Positions 39,661 through 48,259 of a stretch of DNA of 64,000 nt are shown in pieces. Each line of letters opens with the position of its first letter. Position 1 is the stretch's first letter. The stretch is from IMG/VR virus record IMGVR_UViG_3300043410_000857, positions 1 to 64,000 of that record. One strand, 5' to 3'. This stretch comes from a virus. The notes below the pieces were generated by a model, which worked only from the letters and a program-made list of their open reading frames with translations, made no database searches and had not been told where the DNA came from. The translations under genes and the position numbers were made by a program.

Positions 39661-41607
39661 TTAGTTCCTTCTTCCGTCTGGGCGTGCATCTACACGAGGC
39701 ATACCAAGTTGCCATTGTGTACCTACACCGCTTGATTCAATTCTAAAATTCATTTGACGACCACGGGCACGAATAAATACTTGGTTAGTATATTGGTCAA
39801 TCGTTGCTGTTGAAGTTACTACGTTAGCTGCAGTTGTAACACCTTCTGCATTAGTTGTAGCTGATGCTGCACCAGGGAAATTACGTACACCTACAGTGAT
39901 AGTTGCTTGTGGGACTATAGCAGTACCTGTTACAGGATTAGTTGTTTGAGAGCCATTAAAGTTAACATCAGGAATAATACGACGTATAAGCATATATTTA
40001 TCGCCGTCATCGATGTCAACGTCAGCAGATTGAATATAAGCACTTAGTGGTAATGGAGGTGCACCAAGTGGTTGTCCATCATTAGGTCCATCTTCATGGT
40101 AATAAACCCAGCCATTATCAAATGCAATAGGTTTAGCAAAGTCGCCTGCATCAATCCAAGCAGTTCTTTCTAGATTGCCGTAATACCAGATATTTTCATT
40201 ATAGTTATAGATAACATATCGATCAATCTCGTTAGAATTTTGTGAACAATAGAACCATACAATTTCATTATATTCGTTATTAGTGCCTGCAAAAAAGATT
40301 TGGCTTTGTTCATAGTTGATATTGTTAAATATGTATTGACGTAGTGTACAAGGTAATGCATCTACACGACCTGAGTATGTGAAGAATTTATCTCGACCCA
40401 TCCAGTAAACTACGTTATTAATACCAATCACAGCATTAGGACCTACGATTGAAATATTATGTGATAGCTCTTGTAAACCAAATACTTCTTGTGTACCTAA
40501 ATATTGCATAGAAGTTAAAGCCGTATCAGTAAAGATAAGCATTTCTTGGCGAGAGTTAATTGCTGCTACAATACGAGAACCTGATTGTAATCTTAAGAAG
40601 CCTGCTGTATTAGTAAGTTCTGGTTTCCAGTTTTCTGGTTCTGGACCAATGTCAGGATCTACGTTTGCCCAACGAATAAGTAATGGATCATAAGTACCTA
40701 AATAATTAGGTGCAGAAGCTAAAGGGTCATAAGTAGTACAACCAAGAGCTACATAGTGACCAGATGCTGCAAATAAAGATATATTAACTTGTTGAGGAAC
40801 CGCAACGGCACCTGAAATAGAATTTAATAATACCGCACGAGTTGTAAATGTTGGATCATATGCCCAATAATAAAGATCATTTGCCCAAAGATTAAATACT
40901 AAATCATTATTAAAATTATCAAAGAACTCTAATCTAGGGTAGAAATAAACAGGTAATGTAGAACCTGAACCCCATGTGCCACGAGACCAAGGACCCGCAC
41001 CCCAGCCATAACCTAATGTAGTTATTGAGTATCCAATATTAATTTGGAATGCTGCAGTAATATTAGTATTGCCCGTAGAAGTTGCAGTAGAAGTTGCAGT
41101 AGTTGCAACAGTGATATAGGGCGTACCACTAATAACATCAATTTGGAATTCTTTATTAAAGTCAGATGCAGGAACGCCACCTACAGCATTTGTGACGCCA
41201 CTAAATGTAACCCATTCACCGTCTTCGATGCCTGAAGTAATATTTAATATTTCAACAAGTTTAGAACCTGATGTTGTTTTAAAGCAATTATCTGAACTAG
41301 GGATTGATGCATGTGTATAAGTAATACGAAGTGGAGTAATATCGTATAAAGTTGTGCCTGAATTTACATAGATTTTTTCATTGGTACCTACTGCTACCAA
41401 ACGACTGGCATCTGTTGTAGTCCAAGTAAATATACTACGTGCAGAACCTACATATGGATCAAACGTTTTTACAGTCCAGCCACCTAGTTTTTCAGGAAAC
41501 CCTGAACGGAAGCGAACTTTGTCCATATAGTACCAACCACCTTCTGAAGCATAATCAGTTTGGTCTTTGTTGATACCTGGTTTAAATATGAGTTTACTTA
41601 ATGGCAT
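39661..41607 (-). CDS. Tail hub / packaged-DNA stabilisation protein (P22 gp10-like)
   Basis: 648 residues. The N-terminus GINKDQTDYASEGGWYYMDKVRFRSGFPEKLGGW-type segment (residues about 10-45, shown here only in part: FRSGFPEKLGGW) is characteristic of podovirus tail/hub proteins related to P22 gp10. Several beta-propeller-like repeats follow, with a recurrent W/Y pattern. It would plug the connector and hold the fibres. The adjacent gene order (hub, lysozyme, holin) is usual for these phages. Confidence 0.78.
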   Translation of the reverse strand: MPLSKLIFKPGINKDQTDYASEGGWYYMDKVRFRSGFPEKLGGWTVKTFDPYVGSARSIFTWTTTDASRLVAVGTNEKIYVNSGTTLYDITPLRITYTHASIPSSDNCFKTTSGSKLVEILNITSGIEDGEWVTFSGVTNAVGGVPASDFNKEFQIDVISGTPYITVATTATSTATSTGNTNITAAFQINIGYSITTLGYGWGAGPWSRGTWGSGSTLPVYFYPRLEFFDNFNNDLVFNLWANDLYYWAYDPTFTTRAVLLNSISGAVAVPQQVNISLFAASGHYVALGCTTYDPLASAPNYLGTYDPLLIRWANVDPDIGPEPENWKPELTNTAGFLRLQSGSRIVAAINSRQEMLIFTDTALTSMQYLGTQEVFGLQELSHNISIVGPNAVIGINNVVYWMGRDKFFTYSGRVDALPCTLRQYIFNNINYEQSQIFFAGTNNEYNEIVWFYCSQNSNEIDRYVIYNYNENIWYYGNLERTAWIDAGDFAKPIAFDNGWVYYHEDGPNDGQPLGAPPLPLSAYIQSADVDIDDGDKYMLIRRIIPDVNFNGSQTTNPVTGTAIVPQATITVGVRNFPGAASATTNAEGVTTAANVVTSTATIDQYTNQVFIRARGRQMNFRIESSGVGTQWQLGMPRVDARPDGRRN

Positions 41608-42056
41608 TATTTACTTTCAAAAAGTGCACGTTCATCCAATCTACGAGTTTGTAGACCTTTCAGTATTTTAACACCAGAACGACAATATTTCACTAACGAT
41701 TCCATAGCCGCCTTTTTATCGCCCCTAAGAAGCGCTTGACGGAGTGTTGATCTTTGAAACGCCCCCAAGCCCAAATTAAAGGAAAAAGAGACCAAGCAAT
41801 CAAATTCACCTTGTCGAAGAGGCACGTTAGGTAGCATCTTGCATATTCCCAACTCGAAGCGTCGTAAGTCACGTATAAGAAGTCCATCTATTTCTTCCTT
41901 TGTAAAAGTACGATTCCAATCTGCAGGCAAAGATTTGCCGTCCCCGATAAGATGACCAACACCAACAGTCCAAAGGCCAGCAGGACATTTATAGGGCCTA
42001 TTACGCACGCCTTCATGATGTTTAATAAGTTGGATACCACGTTCTGAGGTCTTCAT
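41607..42056 (-). CDS. Endolysin, GH24 lysozyme
   Basis: 149 residues with the complete phage lysozyme catalytic pattern E-x8-C-x5-T: E15 in HHEGVR, C24 and T30 in LWTVGVGH. It cleaves the glycan strand of peptidoglycan. No signal peptide or signal-arrest segment, so it depends on the holin next door. The NLGLGAFQRSTL segment is the usual GH24 C-terminal lobe. The stop and start overlap the tail hub and holin genes by one base each. Confidence 0.94.
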   Translation of the reverse strand: MKTSERGIQLIKHHEGVRNRPYKCPAGLWTVGVGHLIGDGKSLPADWNRTFTKEEIDGLLIRDLRRFELGICKMLPNVPLRQGEFDCLVSFSFNLGLGAFQRSTLRQALLRGDKKAAMESLVKYCRSGVKILKGLQTRRLDERALFESK

Positions 42057-42568
42057 TATCTACTATTATGTTTTTCCCATTGACGAGACCCAAACCAGAA
42101 TCCGATAATGGACGCTAGAATACTCATCTCCTCAGTTGAGAACACTTTATCTAATGCAGTTAAAAAGAAATCTAAGTTAGGATTTTGTGCAGTTAATACA
42201 AGAACCCAGATTAAAGAAACAATATCTACAAATACAAGTAAACCTACAAACATAAATGTAATATAAGGTCTTACTTTAGCATTTAAATCTACTACATTTT
42301 GAGATGCTTTTTCTATAAGTTGTTTATCATGGTCATATAAAGCTACACGTTCTTGAGCGTACGTTTCTGCGTACGTTCCTTCTAATTCTATTGCAGCTAC
42401 TTTTTCTTGTGAAGCAAAACCTTTTTCTGCCATAAGCAAAGCTTGAGCATTTTGTAATTGAGCCATCTCACGTTCATGTTTCTGGTCTCCCTTTTGTTGG
42501 AAGAAACTTAATACGTTTGGCAACGCTGATGATGTGATGCCTAGTAAGGCTGAGATAATTGATAGCAT
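42056..42568 (-). CDS. 3-TM holin family protein
   Basis: 170 residues. An N-terminal hydrophobic helix (LSIISALLGITSSALPNVLSFF), a Gln/Glu-rich coiled-coil middle, then two spans (ITFMFVGLLVFVDIVSLIWV and ILASIIGFWFGS). This matches the 'holin of 3 TMs' (GTA-type) family. It would form the membrane lesion that frees the adjacent lysozyme. Confidence 0.85.
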   Translation of the reverse strand: MLSIISALLGITSSALPNVLSFFQQKGDQKHEREMAQLQNAQALLMAEKGFASQEKVAAIELEGTYAETYAQERVALYDHDKQLIEKASQNVVDLNAKVRPYITFMFVGLLVFVDIVSLIWVLVLTAQNPNLDFFLTALDKVFSTEEMSILASIIGFWFGSRQWEKHNSR

Positions 42569-42569
42569 A

Positions 42570-42965
42570 TTAGTTATTCAATGGGTTAACCATTGCCTTT
42601 CTTAATTGTTTCATTTCGTCTTTAACATTAGTTACAGTATCTACAACTTTATCTGCGGTACCTTTAGCAACGCTATTAGCTTCAATGGCTTTACCATAAG
42701 CTTCATTTGCTTTTTCTAATGCACGATTGTTAGACATCATCACATCGACTAATTGACGTTCTACTGATTTAGATCTATCTTCAAGCACTGTGATTCTTGT
42801 TTCAACTGTGCTCATCTTTTTTACTTCCTCAATCGTCGAGGTCAAATCGTTGAAGAGGGTTATCCCGTAATATACTGCGCCACCTATTGGCACTAGCACT
42901 GATAAGATAATCCCCAGTATCATTTGCGCTGATAAATTCAAGGAGTATGTTTTGTTGTCGTCCAT
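42570..42965 (-). CDS. Membrane-anchored coiled-coil protein (spanin-like)
   Basis: 131 residues: one N-terminal span (MILGIILSVLVPIGGAVYYGI, about residues 14-34), then a long polar helix with a coiled-coil pattern to the end. That is the topology of inner-membrane spanins and of several lysis accessory proteins. Its 5' 137 bases overlap, in another frame, the end of the secreted-protein gene upstream, an unusually long overlap. Confidence 0.72.
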   Translation of the reverse strand: MDDNKTYSLNLSAQMILGIILSVLVPIGGAVYYGITLFNDLTSTIEEVKKMSTVETRITVLEDRSKSVERQLVDVMMSNNRALEKANEAYGKAIEANSVAKGTADKVVDTVTNVKDEMKQLRKAMVNPLNN

Positions 42966-43896
42966 AATCTTCTTCCTGTATGAGTTTTATTTGTTCTTCT
43001 ATCTGTGATTGCTGCAGGTTGTAGCCTGAGTTTAAAAGCTGCATTGATAATACAATGCCAAAGCCTGGTACTAATTCTTTACCCTTCGGTGTTTCTGGTG
43101 CTTTCACGGTACCCGATGTCGTCGTAGTACTTTGTGTTACTGAGCTTACTGTAGAGCTTGTCGTTGTCGTCGATGCTGTCCCAGATGTGCTTTCTGATTT
43201 TTGTGTATTCCCACTTGGTGTTACTGCCAAAGTAGTGTCCAGATTCCCCGTCGGTAGCGCACTTAGATCCTGCACAGTTACAGGTTCTGTTTGGGGTACT
43301 GGAGCAGTTGTGACTTGCTGACTTATCACCGAGTTTGGATTTGTTGGACTGATCGGACTTATAGGGCTCACTGGGTTGTTGATATTCGTCGCTGTCATCG
43401 TGCAAGTATCTGACGTTGTTGACCAAGATGTCCAAGTTGGCGAACCATATGGATCCGAGCATATCGAAGTTCTTGATTCTGTTATTAATCCAGTGTAACC
43501 AGCTTGGCATGTTATTTGTCTCGTTTCAGTAGAACTAACACACGTTGGAGGATCTTGTGTGCAGTTGTTAGAAGTTGTTGTCCAAGCTCCCCAACTTTGT
43601 GAAGAACATTCATAAGTCCTAGTTTCATTAATGGCACCTGATTGGTGAATCGGGCAAGACAAAGTTCTATATTCAACTTGAGCTGTGCAAGCAGGTTGCG
43701 AAATAGTGTAACCGCATTCGGGAATGTGTGGATAAAGTTGACAAGCCAAAGCCTGACAAGCTTGCATAGTTGTACTATCCGTAACCCCAAGACTTGAATA
43801 TACTGGACCATAAGTTGACCACTGCGTCGCATAACAGTAAGCATATGCGTTACTCCTTAGTAGGAGGAAGAGCAGGAATATTGTAATCCTCACCAT
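42829..43896 (-). CDS. Secreted cysteine-rich protein with TSR-like motifs
   Basis: 355 residues. Cleavable signal peptide (hydrophobic core to about residue 19, ending AYA). About 14 cysteines in the first 170 residues, in repeats with SWGAWTTTSNNC and PTWTSWSTTSDTC, spaced like thrombospondin type-1 motifs. Then a long Thr/Ser/Pro-rich linker (170-275) and a helical C-terminal part. It must act outside the cytoplasm; possibilities are lysis, superinfection exclusion or a surface adhesin. Both ends overlap neighbours. Confidence 0.75.
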   Translation of the reverse strand: MVRITIFLLFLLLRSNAYAYCYATQWSTYGPVYSSLGVTDSTTMQACQALACQLYPHIPECGYTISQPACTAQVEYRTLSCPIHQSGAINETRTYECSSQSWGAWTTTSNNCTQDPPTCVSSTETRQITCQAGYTGLITESRTSICSDPYGSPTWTSWSTTSDTCTMTATNINNPVSPISPISPTNPNSVISQQVTTAPVPQTEPVTVQDLSALPTGNLDTTLAVTPSGNTQKSESTSGTASTTTTSSTVSSVTQSTTTTSGTVKAPETPKGKELVPGFGIVLSMQLLNSGYNLQQSQIEEQIKLIQEEDYGRQQNILLEFISANDTGDYLISASANRWRSILRDNPLQRFDLDD

Positions 43897-44332
43897 ATAG
43901 TTTTTTAAATCTTTCTGGATATTTAGTAAACCAAGCTTTCTTTGCAGCTGCGCCTACAGCACCGCCCATAGGACAAGGTGAGCCTGACATCTCCATAGCA
44001 TCCCATACAGTTTGATCTTGGCATAATACTGACACTGCTGCTACTTTTAAACCTAAGTCATTTAATGTTTTGGCTAATTTAATTTTCACACAGTTCTGAT
44101 CAAGGAGTACCGTCCCTGCAGAAACAGAAAATACGCCAACGTTGCCAGCACCTGATACAGGCACAGCACAAACATCTTGACTAAATGCAGACATGGAGGG
44201 AGCCATGGCACTAGGTACCGGCATCCCTTTATTCTGTATTACAGTAGTTTCAGCGCGAGCTGGTGATGAAAGATGTAGCTCAACTAGCAGTATTAAAAAT
44301 ACTGTAATTAAAAACCCAGCTAGGATTTTCAT
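43850..44332 (-). CDS. Secreted protein with signal peptide (160 aa)
   Basis: Hydrophobic N-terminus (ILAGFLITVFLILLVEL) with a likely cleavage site after ARA (residue about 27). The mature part has four cysteines, probably two disulphides, and a C-terminal helical KKAWFTKYPERFKKLYGEDY. Overlaps the next secreted protein by 47 bases. Family unknown; exported and late-expressed, so a lysis or exclusion role is possible. Confidence 0.72.
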   Translation of the reverse strand: MKILAGFLITVFLILLVELHLSSPARAETTVIQNKGMPVPSAMAPSMSAFSQDVCAVPVSGAGNVGVFSVSAGTVLLDQNCVKIKLAKTLNDLGLKVAAVSVLCQDQTVWDAMEMSGSPCPMGGAVGAAAKKAWFTKYPERFKKLYGEDYNIPALPPTKE

Positions 44333-44658
44333 TATGCAGCTGGTGGTTCTACTGGTGCTGGATTAGGATTTTCCCATGTCCATGTAGTTGTATTTAATAC
44401 CCAATCATCACCTGGTTTAGGTGCATAGAATACATCGTTAGCACGATCATATGTATAACCAATACCAGCATAGTTGCCTCTTAATGCAACACCGCCATCT
44501 GGTTGACCATCTTGACCATAGTGTACGCCACCACGAGTATTGTATGATGTTTGAATCCATTCACCTGGTGTAGAATCTACATAGGTATCAAAGAATTCTT
44601 TTTCAGCAACGATAACTTGCGTTACCTTACCGTCTGTTACTTTTGCAAAATGTGACAT
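44332..44658 (-). CDS. Conserved phage tail-associated protein (108 aa)
   Basis: The start SHFAKVTDGKVTQVIVAE and a middle GEWIQTSYNTRGGVHY, LRGNYAGIGYTYD, FYAPKPGDDW are recognisable from many marine phage genomes, where the gene sits beside tail fibres. Probably a small fibre or chaperone component. AAGGAGAAG on the minus strand precedes the ATG. Confidence 0.78.
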   Translation of the reverse strand: MSHFAKVTDGKVTQVIVAEKEFFDTYVDSTPGEWIQTSYNTRGGVHYGQDGQPDGGVALRGNYAGIGYTYDRANDVFYAPKPGDDWVLNTTTWTWENPNPAPVEPPAA

Positions 44659-44684
44659 TTACTTCTCCTTGTGTTAAAAAATTG

Positions 44685-45680
44685 TTAAGCTGTGTATGTA
44701 CCAGAACCGCTGGTCCATTTAATTATAGTATTACTTCCTGATGTTGTCACGGTCGGTGAGCCAGTTGTAGTACCTGTATAATTTGCTGTAGGTACTGAAA
44801 TAATAACTACACCCGAACCTCCAGCACCAGAATAATTTGTGCCATTAGCGCCTCCACCTCCACCACCACCAGTGTTTGCAGTTCCAGCAATTGCAGCACC
44901 TCCGCCTCCGCCATTTCCATCACCTGCACCTCTACCACCTCCACCAGCTCCACCTGAGCCTGCTGTGCCAGTAGTTGTATATGATGCCCCTCCACCTCCA
45001 CCAGCGTATGTAACTGAAGAACCTGTAATAGAAGATGCGGTTCCAGCACCACCATTACCACCAGCAGAAGAAGTTCCTAATCCGCCTACAGCACTTGCCC
45101 CACCACCTCCGCCTGATCCATAAACTGGTGCTGTTTCAGTACCTAATCCACCAGCGTTACCTTGTCCTGGTGTACCAGATCCTGCTGTGCCTGATCCATT
45201 ATAAGTAGCCGCTCCACCGCCTGATCCACCATTTGCACCATTTCTATTATTTGGTGAATCTGTTCCTGCTCCGCCACCACCTCCGCCTATGGCGGTTGTT
45301 AATCCAGTAAATGTAGAATTACTTCCAGACGCAGAAGATCCATAAGTCTGACTAGATCCGCCAGCACCTACTACCGCTGTATAAACTGTACCGACAGCTA
45401 GAGTTGTAGTACCAGTTAAATATCCACCAGCACCTCCTCCGCCACCCCGTCCAGTATTTGGTCCATTTTGACCTCCGCCTCCGCCTCCAGCAACTACTAA
45501 ATATGAAGCAGTATATGTAGGTGCAGTAGAAACTAAGACCCATGAAGTACCGTTATAAACTTCTAGCTGAGCATAGCTTGTGTTATATCCAGTTTGTCCT
45601 GTTGCGGGTGATGTAGGCCTTGCTGCTGTTGTCCAGCTAGGAAATCCTGCGCCTGTTGTTCCACCTAATATAAATGCCAT
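44685..45680 (-). CDS. Glycine-rich adhesin-like tail protein, paralogue 1
   Basis: 331 residues: a short N-terminal module (RPTSPATGQTGYNTS...LEVYNGTSWV, about 20-50) typical of fibre attachment, then YLVVAGGGGGG and about 200 residues of Gly-rich loops, ending in a conserved tail (GSGVVIISVPTANYTGTTTG and TIIKWTSGSGTYTA). The Gly-rich tip is comparable in composition to phage distal adhesins that form polyglycine lattices. One of five copies in tandem. Confidence 0.78.
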   Translation of the reverse strand: MAFILGGTTGAGFPSWTTAARPTSPATGQTGYNTSYAQLEVYNGTSWVLVSTAPTYTASYLVVAGGGGGGQNGPNTGRGGGGGAGGYLTGTTTLAVGTVYTAVVGAGGSSQTYGSSASGSNSTFTGLTTAIGGGGGGAGTDSPNNRNGANGGSGGGAATYNGSGTAGSGTPGQGNAGGLGTETAPVYGSGGGGGASAVGGLGTSSAGGNGGAGTASSITGSSVTYAGGGGGASYTTTGTAGSGGAGGGGRGAGDGNGGGGGAAIAGTANTGGGGGGGANGTNYSGAGGSGVVIISVPTANYTGTTTGSPTVTTSGSNTIIKWTSGSGTYTA

Positions 45681-45698
45681 TTGTTTCTCCTAAAATCT

Positions 45699-46703
45699 TT
45701 AAGCTGTATAAGTTCCTGAACCAGAGGTCCATTTAATAATTGTATTAGCACCTGATGTTGTAATCGTAGGACTTCCTGTCGTTGTACCTGAATAGTTTGC
45801 AGTTGGGACAGATAAAATAACTACACCCGAACCTCCAGCTCCACCAGCTAATCTTGGATAAGGTGAAGTATCTCCATTAGTGCCACCACCTCCACCACCA
45901 CCACCTGTATTGGCTGTAGCCGTACCTCCTACTGTACCTGCTGAACCCCCATTTCCTCCATTAGCACCACCACCTGCTGAAGCAGTTCCGCCTGTGCCTC
46001 CATTTTGACCTCCAGCACCACCACCACCTGAAGCGTATGTTACTGATGATCCTGTAATTGATGAAGCAGTACCAGATCCGCCAGAACCTCCTACTCCCGT
46101 GCTTGTAGCAGTTCCATTACCACCTGTACTGCCAGATCCACCACCTCCACCACCTACTTGATTACTACCACCATTTCCACCATTATTACCTTGGCCTGGA
46201 GTACCAGAACCTATTGCACTTGATGCTCCTGCACCACCACCTCCAGAACCTCCAGAACCTCCTGTATTATTTGTATCACCCCCCGCACCATAACCTCCAG
46301 CAGTTGATGTAATAGTTGTCAATCCTGAGCCTGATATAGATGAATCATTTCCTGAAGTGCCTTTTGTACCTGCTCCATTAACTTGTTGTGGTGATCCAGC
46401 TCCTCCACCTCCAACTGTAGCTGTATAAATAATACCGGCATTTAAAGTCATAGTTCCAGTTAAATAACCACCAGCACCGCCACCTCCATTATTACCACCA
46501 CCCCCTCCACCAGCAACTACTAAATAAGAAGCTGTATAGGTAGGGGCTGTAGCTGTAATAATCCAAGATGACCCATTATATACTTCTAAAGAATTTAAAG
46601 ATGTATTAAATCCTGTTTGGCCTGCAGATGGTGTAGATGGGCGAGTTGCCGATGTCCATGTAGGTAAAGTCATTCCACCAGTACTAGATATACCTAAGCT
46701 CAT
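45699..46703 (-). CDS. Glycine-rich adhesin-like tail protein, paralogue 2
   Basis: 334 residues with the same module order as paralogue 1: RPSTPSAGQTGFNTS anchor, YLVVAGGGGG start and the conserved C-terminal VVILSVPTANY...SGTYTA. The central Gly-rich region differs strongly in loop lengths and residues. Overlaps the small gene upstream by 4 bases. Confidence 0.78.
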   Translation of the reverse strand: MSLGISSTGGMTLPTWTSATRPSTPSAGQTGFNTSLNSLEVYNGSSWIITATAPTYTASYLVVAGGGGGGNNGGGGAGGYLTGTMTLNAGIIYTATVGGGGAGSPQQVNGAGTKGTSGNDSSISGSGLTTITSTAGGYGAGGDTNNTGGSGGSGGGGAGASSAIGSGTPGQGNNGGNGGSNQVGGGGGGSGSTGGNGTATSTGVGGSGGSGTASSITGSSVTYASGGGGAGGQNGGTGGTASAGGGANGGNGGSAGTVGGTATANTGGGGGGGGTNGDTSPYPRLAGGAGGSGVVILSVPTANYSGTTTGSPTITTSGANTIIKWTSGSGTYTA

Positions 46704-46990
46704 GCGGCTTTCCTGACCCTAGTTTTTTTATTCTTTTTATTTGCTTCTAACATATCTATAAATTCACGAATCGTTTGGTGACGAATATATTCATCTCGTA
46801 TTTCTTGTGATGATGGTGGTGGTAATTCGTTTGACTCATCCCACGATACGATTTCAAAAGTACCTCCAGAGGCTGATAAGCCGTAAAGTGCACCTGGTCG
46901 TAATGACTTCATCACAATGTCAATACCAAATTGAAAACCTTGTTCGTTACTAAATTCTTTAATTAATTCTTCTATAGTCATCTTTGCCAT
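46700..46990 (-). CDS. Small protein inside adhesin array (96 aa)
   Basis: Helical N-terminus, a middle PGALYGLSASGGTFEIVSWDE and a basic C-terminus (KKNKKTRVRKAA). It separates adhesin paralogues 2 and 3. No ribosome site better than GGG. Could be a fibre chaperone, as such genes often sit beside adhesins, but this is guesswork. Confidence 0.7.
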   Translation of the reverse strand: MAKMTIEELIKEFSNEQGFQFGIDIVMKSLRPGALYGLSASGGTFEIVSWDESNELPPPSSQEIRDEYIRHQTIREFIDMLEANKKNKKTRVRKAA

Positions 46991-46999
46991 AATTATACC

Positions 47000-48259
47000 C
47001 TATGCTGTGTAAGTTCCTGAAGCTGTATATTTTAATATAGTATTTGACCCAGAGGTAGTTACAGTAGGTGAACCAGTGGTTGTACCTGTGTATTTAGCAG
47101 TTGGAATAGAAAGAACAACTACACCAGAACCACCTGTACCTCCAGTACCACTATTTCTACGGCCTCCACCGCCACCGCCACCAGTATTAGCAGTTGCATT
47201 ACCACCAGCACCAGCACCGCCACCACCAGCACCACCAGCACCTGCAGTAGCAGTTTCAGATCCACCTCCGCCACCACCACCATAATTAGCTGGAGTTCCT
47301 GTAATAGATGAAGCAGCACCTGCACCACCTGCTGTTGGATTATTATCTGAAGCATTTAATGCCGCTGCCGCTGTACCACCTCCGCCACCTGCTGATGAGT
47401 TAGATGAAACACCGCCACCATTACCCCCACCATATCCTTGACCAGGCGTACCAGCACCACCAGTAGCAAAAGTACCAGGTTGAGCAGCTCCACCGCCACC
47501 GCCACAACCGCCTGAAGCACCATTAAAACCAGGTCCATTATTACCTCCATAACCCCCACCTACGGCAGTTTGGGTTGTAACGCCTGATCCTGATAATACA
47601 GAGTTTGTACCATTTGTATTTACCGCACCACCACCACCCACAGTAATTGTATAAACTTGCGTTGGCGTAAATGATGCAGTTCCTGTTAGTAATCCACCAG
47701 CTCCACCGCCTCCACCAGCATATGGAAATCCAGTAGTTGTACATGAGCCTCCGCCAGCACCACCAGCTTCAACTAAATAAGAAATTGAATAGGGCTGTGT
47801 AAAAGGCGTTGATCCACCATAAACGTTACTTGAAGCTAACCAACCTTGTGTTGAATCAATATAAGTTAGTGTAATACCTTGACGGTTTGTTTTTAAAGTT
47901 GCATTACCAGAGGTGCCATTAATATTTGCACCGTTACCTGCCACAGTTATATTATTAGTAGCTGCAGTTCCTGCATAATCAACAATGACTACAAACTGAC
48001 CACGAGTTGGAGTTGCTGGTAGTGTTACTGTAAACGCTGCACTTGTTGTATTACAAAAATATCCTGCGTTAGCAGTAGCTGTAAATCCAGTTGTTTGCGG
48101 TGTTGTATTCCATGCAATTGTATTTGGCATGGTTGATGAATTACTTAAAACCGCAGTACCTGTTTCTGCTGGCCATGTTAATGTGTTTGATCCTGCAATT
48201 GCTGGACCTTGCACTGTTATAACACCAGACGTATCTCCTGCTATACCAAACTTTGCCAT
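47000..48259 (-). CDS. Glycine-rich adhesin-like tail protein, paralogue 3
   Basis: 419 residues. A different N-terminal module (about 1-150; VQGPAIAGSNTLTWPAETG, VTLPATPTRGQFVVIVDYAG and YIDSTQGWL) shared with paralogue 4, then the YLVEAGGAGGG glycine-rich domain and the conserved VVVLSIPTAKYTG...SGTYTA end. The modular join suggests recombination between fibre parts. Confidence 0.78.
   Translation of the reverse strand: MAKFGIAGDTSGVITVQGPAIAGSNTLTWPAETGTAVLSNSSTMPNTIAWNTTPQTTGFTATANAGYFCNTTSAAFTVTLPATPTRGQFVVIVDYAGTAATNNITVAGNGANINGTSGNATLKTNRQGITLTYIDSTQGWLASSNVYGGSTPFTQPYSISYLVEAGGAGGGSCTTTGFPYAGGGGGAGGLLTGTASFTPTQVYTITVGGGGAVNTNGTNSVLSGSGVTTQTAVGGGYGGNNGPGFNGASGGCGGGGGAAQPGTFATGGAGTPGQGYGGGNGGGVSSNSSAGGGGGTAAAALNASDNNPTAGGAGAASSITGTPANYGGGGGGGSETATAGAGGAGGGGAGAGGNATANTGGGGGGGRRNSGTGGTGGSGVVVLSIPTAKYTGTTTGSPTVTTSGSNTILKYTASGTYTA

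Noticed and set aside
44839-45123. Proline-rich plus-strand frames opposite the glycine-rich genes (also 47076-47285 and 49511-49831)
   Set aside because: They are the antisense reading of glycine codons (GGN read as NCC), lack ribosome sites and run against the operon.
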